Part shown: positions 21,801 to 33,955 of the stretch, piece by piece
How positions within the stretch are numbered: the first letter of the stretch is position 1
Layout of the letters: every line of letters starts with the position of its first letter
Origin: Isoetes taiwanensis
Taxonomy: Eukaryota; Streptophyta; Lycopodiopsida; Isoetales; Isoetaceae
Direction of reading: 5' to 3'
DNA length: 64,000 nt
NCBI GenBank assembly: GCA_021234155.1
Contig: JAJEKV010000033.1
Span: forward strand, 2,519,454-2,583,453
Program-made: the position numbers and the translations under genes
The notes under the pieces: generated by a model
What the model was told of the DNA's origin: nothing
Database searches by the model: none
What the model saw: the letters and a program-made list of their open reading frames with translations, nothing else

Positions 21801-24800
21801 CCGACTTTGCTTCCAACCTCTGCCCTTTTGCCAGCTAGAATGTCCATGAGCACAGCTGGCCTATGCCCAAACACTCCGATTTCACCAGCTATGGTAGAAC
21901 CCATGGAGCAGGAGAGAAAATCTTTTTCTGGCACCTCTGAAAGGCCACCATATGCATAGCCACTGAAAAGAATCTGGTAAATAAAAAGAAATTAATATAA
22001 GTGTGAAAAAGATGATAATTGACATCAGATGATAAGCATTCAATATTGCCTTAAACTTTGTGGAGGGACTTCAATCTTCCAAAAACGATGATCATACTTC
22101 TAGTAAACTTATAGTTGATATTAGATGAACCCCTAACTCAGGCCTGTCCAAAGAGACTGTTTCAATTTAACAAAACATACAAGTCGTTTTCCGATTGATA
22201 AAGTCAAATAGCTCTAAGCCAACAGATTAAGTTTCCAGTCTGAGAAGGCATGTGTTAACAGCAATTAAGATAATAACCGCTCCAATCCTTTTGCCATTCA
22301 ACAGAAAAAATTACATAAATAGTGTGTGGCTCCAATGATCAAGTGGTAAACTTCGCGAAGACTTAAAAAAAAACCACAAGTTTTCTTTCTGGCATATCCT
22401 ATATAGAAACCTAACCATGGCTGCCTCATAGCCTGTCTTACTAAATAGACACGAAAAGAAAAGAAAATAAGGAATCCACCCAAGTCTATCATATGGCATC
22501 CACAATTAAATTCCTTCGGATGTGCTTTTGACACTTCCCAATGGCATGTCTAGGTGCTGACACTATCACTCCGCTTGACACTGTCACTCTGTTTTCTGTT
22601 CCTTACATATTTGTGGCACAAAATAAACTAAGAGCCATGTGCTATCTTAACCTCATTAGAGGTTCAACTGCAGCCTAAGCAAACTTTTTGTTTCATGAAC
22701 TCTTCATGATGAAGACACTGGCCAGAAGAGAAGAAACCTTATTATGGCATGAGCAATTTAGAGCTTTCTTTCCTTTTATTTATACCTGCCACCCTACTAC
22801 ATAATAAGCGGCAGATGCCATTTTCTTTTTAGAGACCCCACATCTCTACTGCAGCTGGTGGAATATTACAATCAGAAATGTGTCTCTCACTTTGTATATG
22901 AATCGACCCTAGAAAGGAGAAATTCAGATAAAAGAATCCAATGGACTTGAAGCAAACAAAAATAACCAATTTCTTTTCATCTGAGTCAAATGATGATAAG
23001 ATGATGGTGGAGGCATCACAGAAAAGGAAGTATCTTGACCTTAAAGGTGTGACTTTGGCACTGTCTAAGAAGATAAAACGATCAGCAGTTGCAAAACATA
23101 AAAAGCCTTCCCAGGAGAGGCCGAGCATCAAGCATCAAAGCAAGTCAAAAGAGGGTATTATAAATTACTTTGCAGCAGTCACAGGAACAAATGGGCTACT
23201 TCCATCAAACCCTATCTGAGCAGATTTTTATTATAAGTTCTATTAGATTAGTATTTTTGTTTGTATACTTTGGAGACAGGAGGGTTTTCCTCCTGGATGT
23301 CTTGAATATTGTATGTGTTATGGTCTCATAGACCATTTGGGTCTGGATGTTAATAAATCTTTCTTTCTTTCTTTCTTTCAAGTTCAAAAGCTTTAGGCTT
23401 TATAATATGTACCTCCTGATGCTAATCATTGTAAAAGCATTTCTTTTACTTTTCCACATGTAAGATGATACATTAGCGGTAGGCATTTTACTTGCCAAAT
23501 ACTAACCTGATCGTCAAGGAAGTCTGTACATTTATAGCATACACGCATGCCATTGCTGAGAATAATCTCTGTGGCACCAAACTCCTCGTATACAGTGGTC
23601 CTTGCAACTGATCTGCAAACCATCATTATGCCAATAAGATCATTTGCAGATTTTACTTCAAATAATTTTCAGTCCACCCACAGGGTTGCATGCGTCAACT
23701 ATCCATTAGGAGTTGACCATTGACAGCATAATGAAATTTTGGAACTTGAAAGTTTACTTTTTTCTCAGCTGAATTTAGAACAGATTCATAACATCACAAT
23801 TTAGAATGGACTTCAGAAGTGGCGAAATTCTGCTCGCAAACAGGGTACCAGTGTGGTATACTACATTATTGGGTCCCTGGAGTTCCTCTCAGGTGGATAC
23901 ATTTCATGTAAATGAATGTAAGCAGCAGCAAAATAAGAAAGGCCACATGCCACAGATGGCCGATATGAGGATGAATGCAAAGCTTTGCATAAGCAGTTGA
24001 AGCATGCTCTGGCTTTCTGCCCTGTTACAGCAGCTGCAATGATAACTGGTTATCAGCCCTCTAAAGACCCTAGGATCCGTCAAACTATAATTATGATTGT
24101 GCATATAGCAAAATTATATAAATCGGCAAAAAAAATTCTGTGATTATACGAAGAAGGGTGAGGCTCGTTTTCAAGAGTACTTTTCAATTACTGATCATAT
24201 CTTCACTCTAAGGGAAATGATGTGGGCAATGATTGAAGAAGCGAACGCCAAGAAGGATAAGATATATTACTCTTTTGTTGGTTTCCAAAATACAGCCCCT
24301 CAGAAAAGGCTGCTCAAGGTTTTAGGCCTTCTGCATGAACTGATTTGAGCAGTGCTGTCTCTGTATAAAAATGTTGTAGGCCGCGCAAAAATTGATGACC
24401 ATTGGCTCAACCCTACACTATTTTGCCTTTATAGGTGGAGAAGGCAAATTGAGAACCAGTTGCTATTCATGATTAGACTCTCTTTGAAAAAGAGTGCTCC
24501 TTTTTGTTTTAGGGGATTTTCAAACTCTGTAAACAAGAGCTCATTTAACAAGGATGAAGACAATGCAAAAGGAAAGCAGGTCACTTGAAAGTGCTTTACC
24601 CTGGCTCTGGTTTTACCGCCACAATCTCTTCTGGAATATCTTCTTCATCCCAAGATGTAATACTACCTTGTTTTTCAAGAGCTTCAACCTTGGCAACAAT
24701 AGATTTCAAGTCCTCGACAGTCACTCGTGCCCGAGGTTCAATTGTCTTTATAACACAGCTACAACTTGTGCGATAGAAATCTGCGAACCTTTGGACTTCA

Positions 24801-27800
24801 GCAACAGAAATTCCTGAAACCGACATGGTTATTTTAGAATCTTTATAAAAACTAAGCACAGAATTTATACCATTGCATTAAAGACCATACAATAAAACAA
24901 TGCCCAGCATGCCTGCAAAGTCATCAAAGGCCTATGTAAAATCCTTAATTCTTATTTCTATTCCGTGATTGTTCCACCCGATAAACAATTTTCACCTGGT
25001 AAAAGGGTTTTCTGTAGCTGGGCTTCATATTCAATTCCAAGAATGGGTTCCCCACGCAAAAAGTGCTGCAAATGTAAATAACCAATCCTTAGATTAATGA
25101 ACTTATCCATATCCACAATTACACCACTTATTTTGCAAGTAAAAATTATACCATATTGAGCAATCCAGCAGTCACATAAGGTTAGTCACATAGCAGTTAT
25201 TGATTAATCATGGCACTTATGTTATCACCATATACCGTGCAAAGAAGTGCTCTGCAGTGTTTGCTTTCCTCCTAACATGTATGATTCTTTTTTCTTGGCT
25301 GAATTCATACATGTATATATATATCAAGCCCAACATCTGTGGTACTGAAAGTTCGTAAGCTGCTGCATGCGGTTGGATTCTAGAAAAGACAATGGAACCT
25401 TCCCCTTATTTCATAATACAATGGGCAAAAAGAAATAATCCTAAATCGTCACTTTGAAAATTCCAACAAGAGTACATCAAGCATCAAAGCAGAACCACAG
25501 GCGCATCTTCAAAGAGAAAACAAAAAGGGAAATGAAGGCTAAAATGTACCGACTGCTATAACATCCTTTGAACCATTATTATAAGTGCTAAATAGCCCTG
25601 GAATGTAGAGGATAAGTTTCAATTTATCTCTAAATGGCTCTACCTACGCACTGCTCTATCTGGTCTCATAGACCTTGTAGAAACATTGATATAGATATTC
25701 TTTCTTTCTTCCAACATGTCCCACTGAGGCTTAACTCACTTTTCCATGGAAGGAAAAAAAATACCACACCCACGCAGCCAAGCATTCAATTAGTTCTAAG
25801 AGAGTGAACTCAACATGGTCAGCATATATTTTCTCCCCTTCTCAAGCCCATTTCAGACGCGACTGCATTATCAAGGAAGTTCTAGGAAAAGAATCCTGGA
25901 TTGGGGTATAGGTCTTCCCCTTCTTTCTGTACATCATTGAGCAGCAACTGTAATGTGGAATTGGCTGACTAAAAGCTATCAACTCCTAAAGTTGGTTTTT
26001 ACACAAATGGCTAAATCTGCAATATCTGTATGGTTCAAGATATCTAATTCCCTTCTTTCTTTAAACTAGATCCGAATTCTGACAAGTTGTGAGTTAAGTT
26101 ATTCCCCGAAGGAACTGAAGGGGTTCCTTGGTCATTTACAAGCAATTTAGTGCTTGCTGTTATTCTGAAATTTTCCTGCAGGTTTCAGATAGCATTAATC
26201 CAAACCATTTAGGTTGTTATGCTACCTGTACAAGTAAAATTTCCCGATTGGTTTTTCCTAAGAGATGCAATAACCCCAAATCTTCATATTCATGGTAATA
26301 GATTATGCTGTCTTTTGATGACATTTCTTCAAGTACCACATCTTATAAACCTCTGAACAACTATAACAAGCCAAAGTTACCTGCAGGCATTCATCACGGA
26401 TGCTTGTAGATTCTGTTTGATCTCTCTCTACATAAGCAGATTCAATGTCTGCCAATAAAAATGCTCGAACCAATGCAATTTCACGTTCGGAAAACCCATG
26501 GACACGGACTCTAGCAACCTGCACATAGAAGTAGATTCTTAAACTGAGATTTCCATGATACATAACTCCCAATACTAGACAGGAACAAACCAACTCACCT
26601 CTGTAAGCATTGATTCCAGTGCAAGAAGTGTTCCTTTTTCTTTGCAGCTTGCAGACATCATATAAGCTTTCACAGGACGGACCAAGTCTTCAGCTGCTGA
26701 ACTACAAGAAAAAAATGGGGGGTTCTGTTTCCTTGATATCTTAAAGAATCTCTGGTTAAGAGCATTGTGAAACATAGCCTCAGCCAACATTGAGCGGCAA
26801 TCCTCCACAGTTACAATCTGCCTTACAGGTACCTTAAAACTCATCATAACTGCAGACTGAAAAGATGTTCCGTGATCAACTTAAACAAGAAAAGAACTTT
26901 CAAATCCAGTGAATGCGTTATCTGCATATTAACCCAAGATGATACCCACCCCTCCTGCTTCGGCTTCAGAGAAACATGAAAAGCGAGGTTCGTCATGTGA
27001 AGACATGGGAAAAGATGGAATAGACAAAGGTGGTGACTCGGGTTTTTGCCGAAAATGGAGCTTTATAAGCTCTACAACTGCCTGAAAACCCACAATAGAT
27101 ATCAGTTGAGTTGCCTGAGTAGAAATGCGGTCCCGCCAAGTCTTAAGCTCACCTCTGCATCTTCAAAATCGCCTATTGCTATCAACGCCATGTGCCTGGG
27201 GTGATACCACCGATGATAAAATTCTTGAACACACTTAGCAGTGACACTTTTAATGACCTTTTCAAGCCCAATTGGTTGTCTTTCTTCATACTGCATCCCA
27301 AAGAGTAGCCGCAAACCAATGTTCAGTTGATTACCAGAATAATTAATCACTGGAATACATGAAACATATAAACTACCTTTGATCCTTTCATCAGTAGGCA
27401 CCAGTGAGCTTCCTGCATACGACCCAATGCATTTCGTCCTCCCCTATATTCTTCCAAAACAGCACCCCTTTCCTTCGCCAAATCCTCTTCAGATGCACGA
27501 ATCTGAAGTGGCAGACATGGACAACTATTTTTAATCATCTACATAATTAGCACAAAGGACCAATTCCTTGAGTGCATGCTTACCTCAGTGCTGAATTCGG
27601 CAAGGACAGAAATAGCTTGTGATAATATCTCAGGCTTGTCAATAGGTACAAGTAGTTCATAAACTGTCTCATCAGCAGAGGTGGATGCATTCTGGCATGC
27701 ACCAAACTCTGCTCCAATGCTTTCCAAGAATTTAACAATGTCATGGTTTGTATAATGTTTAGTTGCATTAAAAGCTAAATGCTCAACAATATGAGCAACT

Positions 27801-28667
27801 CCTCGCTCCTCTTCTTCCTCCAAAACTGAGCTGTAAAAGAAGAGTGGAACTGTTAAGAAGGCTTGGACTTAATGCTTGAATATACGAAGGAAATGTCAGT
27901 TCCATGCGTCCTTTCACGCACTCGCAATATCAAGTCATTTTTCCTATATAGTAGAATTCAACTCATTAAAAATCTGAAGAACATGACGTGTTGGCACCTT
28001 TTAGTTCCTTAAAATCTCCCATCCAAAGAGAGGTAACGCTTCCAAAGTCATTTTTTTCATGAAAACTTCAAACCCACTAGGATGGATGTGCAGGCCAGTT
28101 AGGTTCAATCACCTACCGTGATATGGACTTCCTGTAATTCTCTCTTTGCCCTTAAATAGAATGCCCGCCATGCAATTTGCGTAGGATGTTCATGCCTGTT
28201 TCTAATGTGGGTTTAAGTTGTAGAGACCACCTTGTGGCTATAGTGTAACAGTGACATAATACCTAATTTAATTATCTCTCATGCAAAAACAGTGAGCATC
28301 AAAGCACTTACCCTACCCTTACGACCAAAGCTAGTGCTGCTCGAGCCCGAGGCTTGGCATTGCGCTTCACGTAGTAGCTAAGACCGTTGTCCAGAATGCC
28401 GTGAAGTATACCCACAGGCCCCTCCGGCAAAGGATCTTGAGGCTTTACATCCAGTGGTTTCAATAATTTGAAAGCAAGCTCGGGTTTAGTACCTCTGCTA
28501 CCAATGATAGACCCAGCAAACAAACCTTCTTCACTTGAAATTCCATCCACTTGGACATGAAACGCAGCGGATTGTTCCTGGGTCTCTGAAGCCATAGCCA
28601 GATCCTTGGATTTCAGCACTGCTGTGGAAATTCCAAAGGAAGGATGGCGCGGGTGAAGTACGGCCAA
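18851..28667 (-). CDS. M16 (insulinase-type) zinc metallopeptidase, PQQL-like
   Basis: Intact 21-exon gene. Exons (minus): 28667-28312, 27830-27584, 27502-27377, 27290-27153, 27081-26950, 26856-26599, 26518-26381, 25065-24996, 24813-24600, 23612-23507, 21973-21740, 21642-21478, 21409-21260, 21163-21072, 20959-20878, 20811-20728, 20657-20541, 19797-19687, 19604-19524, 19451-19284, 18916-18851. All introns are GT-AG. The spliced CDS is 3,135 nt, 1,044 residues, with no stop or frameshift. The inverted zinc motif HIVEH is at residues 132-136, followed by the glutamate-rich ERGAVLEEY (212-220). The rest aligns end to end with the plant family of Arabidopsis At5g56730, including SCSMGSTIAGEIG and CDPDSAWTL. 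The last exon encodes a hydrophobic tail (AGLAVAGAIAFVVWW) then basic residues, so a C-terminal membrane anchor is likely. The first ATG was used; a second in-frame Met about 25 codons in (MASETQE) is possible. Predicted role: peptide or protein degradation; substrate unknown. Confidence 0.93.
20134..20203 (+). mobile_element. Retroelement 3' end in intron 17 (hairpin + TTTCTTTC tail)
   Basis: GACCTCATAGACCCTATGGGTCT followed by TGCTAAATGTTAGTAGATGT and a TTTCTTTC tail matches the endings at 23319-23383 and 25655-25707. All three look like 3' termini of one LINE/SINE family with a small terminal hairpin. Confidence 0.55.
20200..20275 (+). repeat. 39-bp tandem duplication
   Basis: CCTTTCTATCATGTTTAATG and the following 19 bases (to ...TTACATCT) occur twice in a row, immediately after the retroelement tail. 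This may be a target-site or slippage duplication. Confidence 0.8.
22941..23219 (+). CDS. Small PIP-box-like ORF inside an intron of the M16 gene
   Basis: This is an open frame of 92 codons on the strand opposite the host gene, inside intron 10. It begins MDLKQTKITNFF; QTKITNFF fits the PCNA-interaction consensus QxxIxxFF. It continues with acidic then lysine-rich residues (KRKYLDLKGVTLALSKKIKR) and ends near GIINYFAAV. The block KGVT...K.K...GI..YF recurs in another small ORF at 31535-31288. About 100 bp downstream is the hairpin/TTTCTTTC tail shared by three intronic remnants, so it probably belongs to a retroelement and is not a host gene. Expression is unknown. Confidence 0.5.
   Translation: MDLKQTKITNFFSSESNDDKMMVEASQKRKYLDLKGVTLALSKKIKRSAVAKHKKPSQERPSIKHQSKSKEGIINYFAAVTGTNGLLPSNPI
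23319..23383 (+). mobile_element. Retroelement 3' end (hairpin + TTTCTTTC tail), intron 10
   Basis: GGTCTCATAGACCATTTGGG contains the 5-bp stem GGTCT/AGACC. It is followed by TCTGGATGTTAATAAATC and a run of TTTC repeats. Same family as 20134 and 25655. The ORF at 22941-23219 lies directly upstream. Confidence 0.6.
25655..25707 (+). mobile_element. Retroelement 3' end (hairpin + TTCTTTC tail), intron 7
   Basis: GGTCTCATAGACC is followed by TTGTAGAAACATTGATATAG and ATTCTTTCTTTC. This is a third copy of the terminal structure seen at 20134 and 23319. Confidence 0.55.
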
Positions 28668-29046
28668 GATTTAGTTGCCAACGGAAGGAACCAATATCTT
28701 AATCGTTGTTTCCATTTGTTACAGTTTAGGGTTGCTAACTATTGAATCAATGGAAAATTCCAAATATACCCCTAACTTATGTATATTTCCTGTATATGGT
28801 TTTTATATCACTCTTGAATACGGACTCTGTTTTGGAGGTTTCTTAGTGCTTTGAAAAGCTCTGCTTCACACCCCACCAGTTGATTAATATAGAATTTGCA
28901 CTATTGGATATTGTTTTACAGCTCTTTTAGATAAGGGCTTTACAGATGGATTTGGTTTGCCCTAATCTTTGCCCACTTTGATTCGAATTTTGTATCTGCT
29001 CTGTTCGATATGATTTAGTGAAAGAAAACTAAAACAATGAAATTAA
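28668..29046. other. 5' flank of the M16 gene
   Basis: AT-rich, no open frame of note. It should contain the promoter and 5' leader of the minus-strand peptidase gene. I cannot point to a convincing TATA box. Confidence 0.4.
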
Positions 29047-29063
29047 AAAACTTTTGTCTTCTT
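29047..29063. repeat. Target-site duplication of the LINE, left copy
   Basis: AAAACTTTTGTCTTCTT is repeated exactly at 31288-31304, flanking the LINE. Confidence 0.85.
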
Positions 29064-31287
29064 TTTTTTTACAGACGAAAGCCAAAAAGTTTATTAATCA
29101 GATGAAAAGTACAAAGTTTACATGTCTCACCTGACTGTGTAAGCACAAATAAGATGCCACAGGAGCACGAACCTGGAGCACAATGTGCTTACTCCAGAAA
29201 GGGAGACTAACGATAAGAATCAATTCGAAGATACTGAATCCAGATGCATTTCATCATTTCTGAATCAAGAGAGGAGCACTCATAGGCTGTCAGTATCTTT
29301 TTCTGGGCCACCGTAATAACACCATGTGCAGATGAATAAATGCCTTGGACGATGTGGTGTCTGCAACGTTCCCATATCGACCATAGGAGCCAACCAGAAC
29401 CAAGATGGAATGCCATTTGTTTAGCTGAGGGCCATGCATTAGGATAGGACGCCAAGAGGATGCATCGGCAGTCCAAAGTACTGTTAAACAAGCCTTGTAG
29501 CCAGGATCACGCTGGTTGAACCTCTGGACAATCAAAGAGACAGTGCTCAAGAGTCTCAACGGCTGAAAGACAGAGCGGGCATACTGCAGATATGCGAGGA
29601 TCATAGCGATGTCGGAAGGCATTAACGCGCAGGCACCTGTGGATAACCTGCCACCATAGTACAGAGACTTTAGGGTGGAGCAACCTATCCCAAAGCCATC
29701 GCCATGTACGACACAAAGTGCGCTGTGGAACCTGTAGATGCCACCCATCTGGCAACTGGAGGAGTTGTGGTGCTAAAAGAAGGCGATATACTGATCTGAC
29801 AAAGTGTTTGCCTTTGTGAATATTTTCATGACAGTCCCATGGCACTCTTTCAGCAACACCAACTTACACTACAAGAGGCAAATGTTCTGCGACCTTCTCC
29901 CATAGAGACACATCCCAACGAGAGAGCGGGAACTTTGCCTGAAATTCAGACCAAGATAGTAGGTGACCCTACCATGCTTGAATAGAGACAACACCTGCCA
30001 GAATCCATCGTCTATGTGTAAGGGGATGAACTGATACTGCCAGTGGTGGTGCTGAGGGGTCTGGAGGCAGTGGTGCCCACCACCATGGAGTCTCCAATAG
30101 GGTGTGGATGGAGGGGCATGGCCAGAAAAGATGTTTGACTGCCTCCCATGCTGTCAACAAGCCACGTAAAAATGGAGAAGCACTTGGAAAAGGCTGCAGA
30201 GTCTGAAATAATGCCCAAGGTAGGACTGGTTTGACAGTCTTTTTGCCTAGAGGGATACAGTATCCAAGAGCTTGTTTAAAAGCCGTAAACCAGGAGATCA
30301 TCTTCGCCATTCAGGAGTCTCTAAATGAACTTTGAAATAAGGACTTTGCTCTGCAGTAAGAAGTCCATCATACCCAGACCACCTGCCCATTTGGGAAGGA
30401 TGCATTTCGACCAAGCCACCTTAATCACAGCATCTTCCTCAGTACCCGCCCATATAAAGTTCCGAACTATTGCAATGAGCTCGCGTACTTTGTTCTGCGG
30501 GGCTAGCAGTATGGATGTCGTATAAACATACTACTAAGGACTGACTTGGCCACTGTAATGCGACTCGCAAGAGACAACTTTGCAGTGGACCACCAAAACA
30601 AGTGCTTCTCCAAACCCTTAATGATCTCCTCCCATGCAGCTCCCATAGTAACACGGATTCCAACTGGAATCCCCAACAACTTGATGGCATGTCCATGCGC
30701 AAGTAATTTTCATGGATAATCATGAACACATGCTGGAGTCGGAGTATCCAATGTCCATAAAGTTGTACACTTCTGCCACCCCACAAGGACACCGGAAGCC
30801 AGTGAAAAAGTATCTAAGAGCAATTTGGCAGCTGCAAGATTCTCAGCATTAGCGATTAGAAAAAGGAACGTATCGTCTGCATATTGATTGCAAACCTCCT
30901 GTGTGCCATCCTCCATTGCAAGACCATGGAGAAGTCCCTCTGTGGTTGCGACGGTAAATAACTGTGATGAAACCTCTGCGATAATTGTAAAAAGCAGTGG
31001 TGCTAAAGGGCATCCCTGGCAAATACCACGACCGAGTGAAAAGGCATCTGATGGCTCACCATGGAACATAACAATCGCCCGAGCAGAGGCATGCAGCTTC
31101 ATAACATCTGATGTGAATTGTTCTCCAAATTCCAGTCTTAGCAGACAGCGACGCATGAATTCCCAGCTAACACTGTCATAAGCCTTTGCAAAATCAAACT
31201 TAAGGTATACAACTGGAAGCCTGCCTTTGTCTTTGCTTGATGGATTTGCTCCTCCTCCAATGCTTGGATCTGTGCCAAAATATCTCG
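29064..31287 (-). mobile_element. LINE retrotransposon, 5'-truncated
   Basis: The element is flanked by a perfect 17-bp duplication. A T-run at the left (29064-29070) is the poly(A) tail on the minus strand. Reverse transcriptase words are YLKFDFAKAYDSVSWEF, GICQGCPLAPLLF and the catalytic NQYADDTFLFL. A zinc-ribbon end typical of plant LINEs follows (VSVLWWQVIHRCL ... AVCPLC ... TLEHCLFDCP). The endonuclease and ORF1 are missing through 5' truncation. Frameshifts separate the RT from its C-terminal part. The insertion removed the stop codon region of a pre-existing small ORF. Confidence 0.92.
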
Positions 31288-31304
31288 AAAACTTTTGTCT
31301 TCTT
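31288..31304. repeat. Target-site duplication of the LINE, right copy
   Basis: AAAACTTTTGTCTTCTT, identical to 29047-29063. Confidence 0.85.
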
Positions 31305-31535
31305 GGCCACGGGCTCAAAGTATAAAGTGATGCCAGACTTGTTTTCTCTTTTGAAGGACTGCTTATGTTTTTCCTTTACTGTCCATTTTCTTCTTCTAGA
31401 CACTTTCATGGTTACTCCTTTTGAGATTGGATGAGACGGTCCGGGAAGTGAATCTGACTTCCGTTTATTATCATTATCACCTCCAATGAGAAAGAGAATG
31501 ATCAGCCTTTGTGTAGGATCATTTTCATGTCCCAT
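31288..31535 (-). pseudogene. Small lysine-rich ORF split by the LINE insertion
   Basis: The frame starts MGHENDP and contains SKGVTMKVSRRRKW and KSGITLYFEPVAKKTKVF. That part aligns with the intronic ORF at 22941-23219 (KGVT..., GI..YF). The LINE entered at the 3' end. Across the 17-bp duplication the uninterrupted sequence (29047 leftwards) supplies a TAA directly after KTKVF. A counterpart of the QTKITNFF box is not intact here (QRLIILFL). Function unknown. Confidence 0.45.
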
Positions 31536-32207
31536 TCCGAAGCTAGCATTTCAATTGTTAAAGACTGGAAATAACTTCTTATTTTTGCTGCCACCCATTC
31601 CTGTGCATGGGGCCCTTCAAAGAGGACTTTGATAGACACAATTCTACGCAATTGTCCAATGTTTTAAGTTCTGCTTTTTTCCTTCTCCACAAGGTAGTCA
31701 TTCTGAAAAAAGCGGTTTGGAAAGATCTGTTTTATAGCAAAAGTCGTAACAATTTGCAAAGTTACCTTTATAACCTCCAAAGGTTGGGGCTATTTGACCA
31801 CGAGGAGGATGTGCCATTTGTCACAAGGTTGTACTGAGAGGCTCTCAGCTAGTGCGGTGGCGGCTAATCTTTGCCACCGGGTTCTCCAAAGATGTTCTTT
31901 CCATACCTCATCATCGAGGTCTTACGTGCCATAATTAAACCGTAATATGTGATTACCCGTGCCATTCCGTCTTGTCCCCATCATCATAATGCAATGTGTA
32001 TGTCACGCAAATAAACCATCAGATATCTAAAGAGCGAGCCAGGCTCACTAATCTTTGCAGAACTTTTAGAAGACGACATTGCAGAGATGAATAAGTCCTT
32101 TGGACGCAATCCATCAACAAATGAGCCTGCACCAAGATGAAATCCATAGACAATGACGTATAAATTTGCATTAAAAAAAGGAGGAGAATGTTTAACCTAT
32201 GGGGTAA
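31536..32207. other. Intergenic DNA between LINE and element B
   Basis: A 76-codon plus-strand frame at 31607-31837 has no recognisable domain and no supporting context. Nothing else seen. Confidence 0.4.
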
Positions 32208-33752
32208 TGTGACGTTCCAAAGACGATTATCGGTCCCGGGGCGTATACTCTTCGCCGAAATCACGCAGCGTACCGCCACTCCGACCGACGTGTACGCCAA
32301 CGGATAGCCAGGTAAGTAGCCCTAGGGGCAACTTGCTAGGAGTGTTCATATATTATTAATGTGCACATGTGCACATTAATGAGGGCACACCTTTCCATGT
32401 TGGCATATTTTGCCACCTAGCCATTAAAGGCAAGTGGGGCCTTTCCAATTATCCCACATGCCAAATTGGGTAATTGGAAACCCTAGCCTAAACCCCCATG
32501 TCTATTTAGGGTAGGAAAACCCTAGCTTGCTAGTTTTCCGTCCTTAGGGTTTTAGAGCTCAGTTTTGGCTGCCCCAGGAGCCAAAACCGCCTCCCAGACG
32601 CCGCCCAAGCGAATTGCACCATCGGTTCCCCTTAATTCGGCTCGGCCAGATGGTTGAACTCAGTCGAGGAGCCACTCAAGGATCAGGGTTTTGGTCAATT
32701 TAATAGCTTAAACCGTCTTCTAGTCATAGAATCGGTGGGTTTAGACTATTAAATTGTCCATAAACTATCTAGATCGTAGATCTCGGACACTAACTAAAGA
32801 ACCTAACTCTATGATTAGATCTAGTTCTTTAGTTCTTACCGTGATGTATTTGGATGATGTATCTCTGTGAACTCCTTGTATTGGGAAGGGGTAGAGGCCC
32901 TAAAGCTTGTAGTTGATGCTCCTAGAGTAGCCTCTCTAGCACAATTGTGATCTCGGCTGTGTACAAGAGCCACACCTCGGTTGTGGGTGAAGGGGCCGAC
33001 CGGCTAAGAAGGAGGTTCATGTTCTCTCTTGAACGATCCCCACGGTGTGTAAAGCCTACCGGGGTCATTGTGACTAGGTCTAATGGCTTACCACCGAGTG
33101 CTGGTAAGGCATGGGCTCGACACCGTGAAGTGGTGTACACTTTCCGGTGGGTTCACGGATCGAATCTGGCAGTGGCCCTCTAGTCACCCCGAGTCGGCAT
33201 GTAGATCTCTCGGAGGAGGATCCCTACCTGCCCCATGGAACGGGAGGATGAGACCCCAGAATAGCCCCTTCGCTATGCATCCGGGGCGGCTACTGATCGA
33301 GTCCCAACACTTTTTCACCTACTACGCAAAGTGTGCACAGGAGGGGCGGATGGAGTGGACAACCCTATGCCATGTTCTTATGCCGGTAAAATCCATTGCC
33401 ATGAATTCTCATGCAATGAACTCGAGACCCAAGCCCGTCGGTCACCCTTGAGTCCGAAAGCTTTGGGTAGGATTCCCCATGTGATGTCTTGACCAATCGC
33501 CTATGCAGATGTTGATATACCACCCCTCCGGGTGGATGGAGGATTCGCTGGTGCCGACATGTATGTTTACGCTTCCGCAGCTAGGTAGGCCCTGAGGGAG
33601 ACAGGGTAGAATGACACCTTCACTCTTCCCACTGAGACTCGTTACGGGTGCAGTGATATGTGGAGGGCCCTGTATCAGCATGGAGCTGGTGTGGGGGAAG
33701 AACTCCTGTTTGTATACGGTGAGAGCACCGTACACGAGTAGGGGACGTCACA
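32208..33752 (+). repeat. Element B: 5' LTR (1,545 bp)
   Basis: It begins TGTGACGTTCC and ends GGGGACGTCACA, with 8-bp perfect terminal inverted repeats (TGTGACGT/ACGTCACA). It is related to, but distinct from, the LTR of elements A and C. Telobox-like AAACCCTAG occurs about 270 bp in. The AT-rich parts are identical to the 3' LTR, while G/C-rich motifs differ. Confidence 0.9.
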
Positions 33753-33753
33753 G

Positions 33754-33765
33754 TGGTATCAGAGC
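33754..33765 (+). other. Element B: primer binding site (initiator Met-tRNA)
   Basis: TGGTATCAGAGC, one base after the LTR, is complementary to the 3' end of plant initiator methionine tRNA. This is the commonest primer of plant LTR retrotransposons. Confidence 0.9.
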
Positions 33766-33955
33766 AATGTTCTTGGAGACCAAGAGCAAAGCACTGACCA
33801 TGTTCCCAGTAGTACTAACTTGATAGGATCCTCAAGCCTCGAAAAGTGGGAAAATTTTTTCTCACCTTTGTAGTTTATGCTAAGCTAGTAACAATTAGGT
33901 GAATTGGAATTTAACAAGATTAAAAAGAATGAGCCAAAATTTTCCAAGTGAGGTG

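Noticed and set aside
30325-31181. Plus-strand frames opposite the LINE
   Set aside because: Shadow frames of the minus-strand reverse transcriptase.
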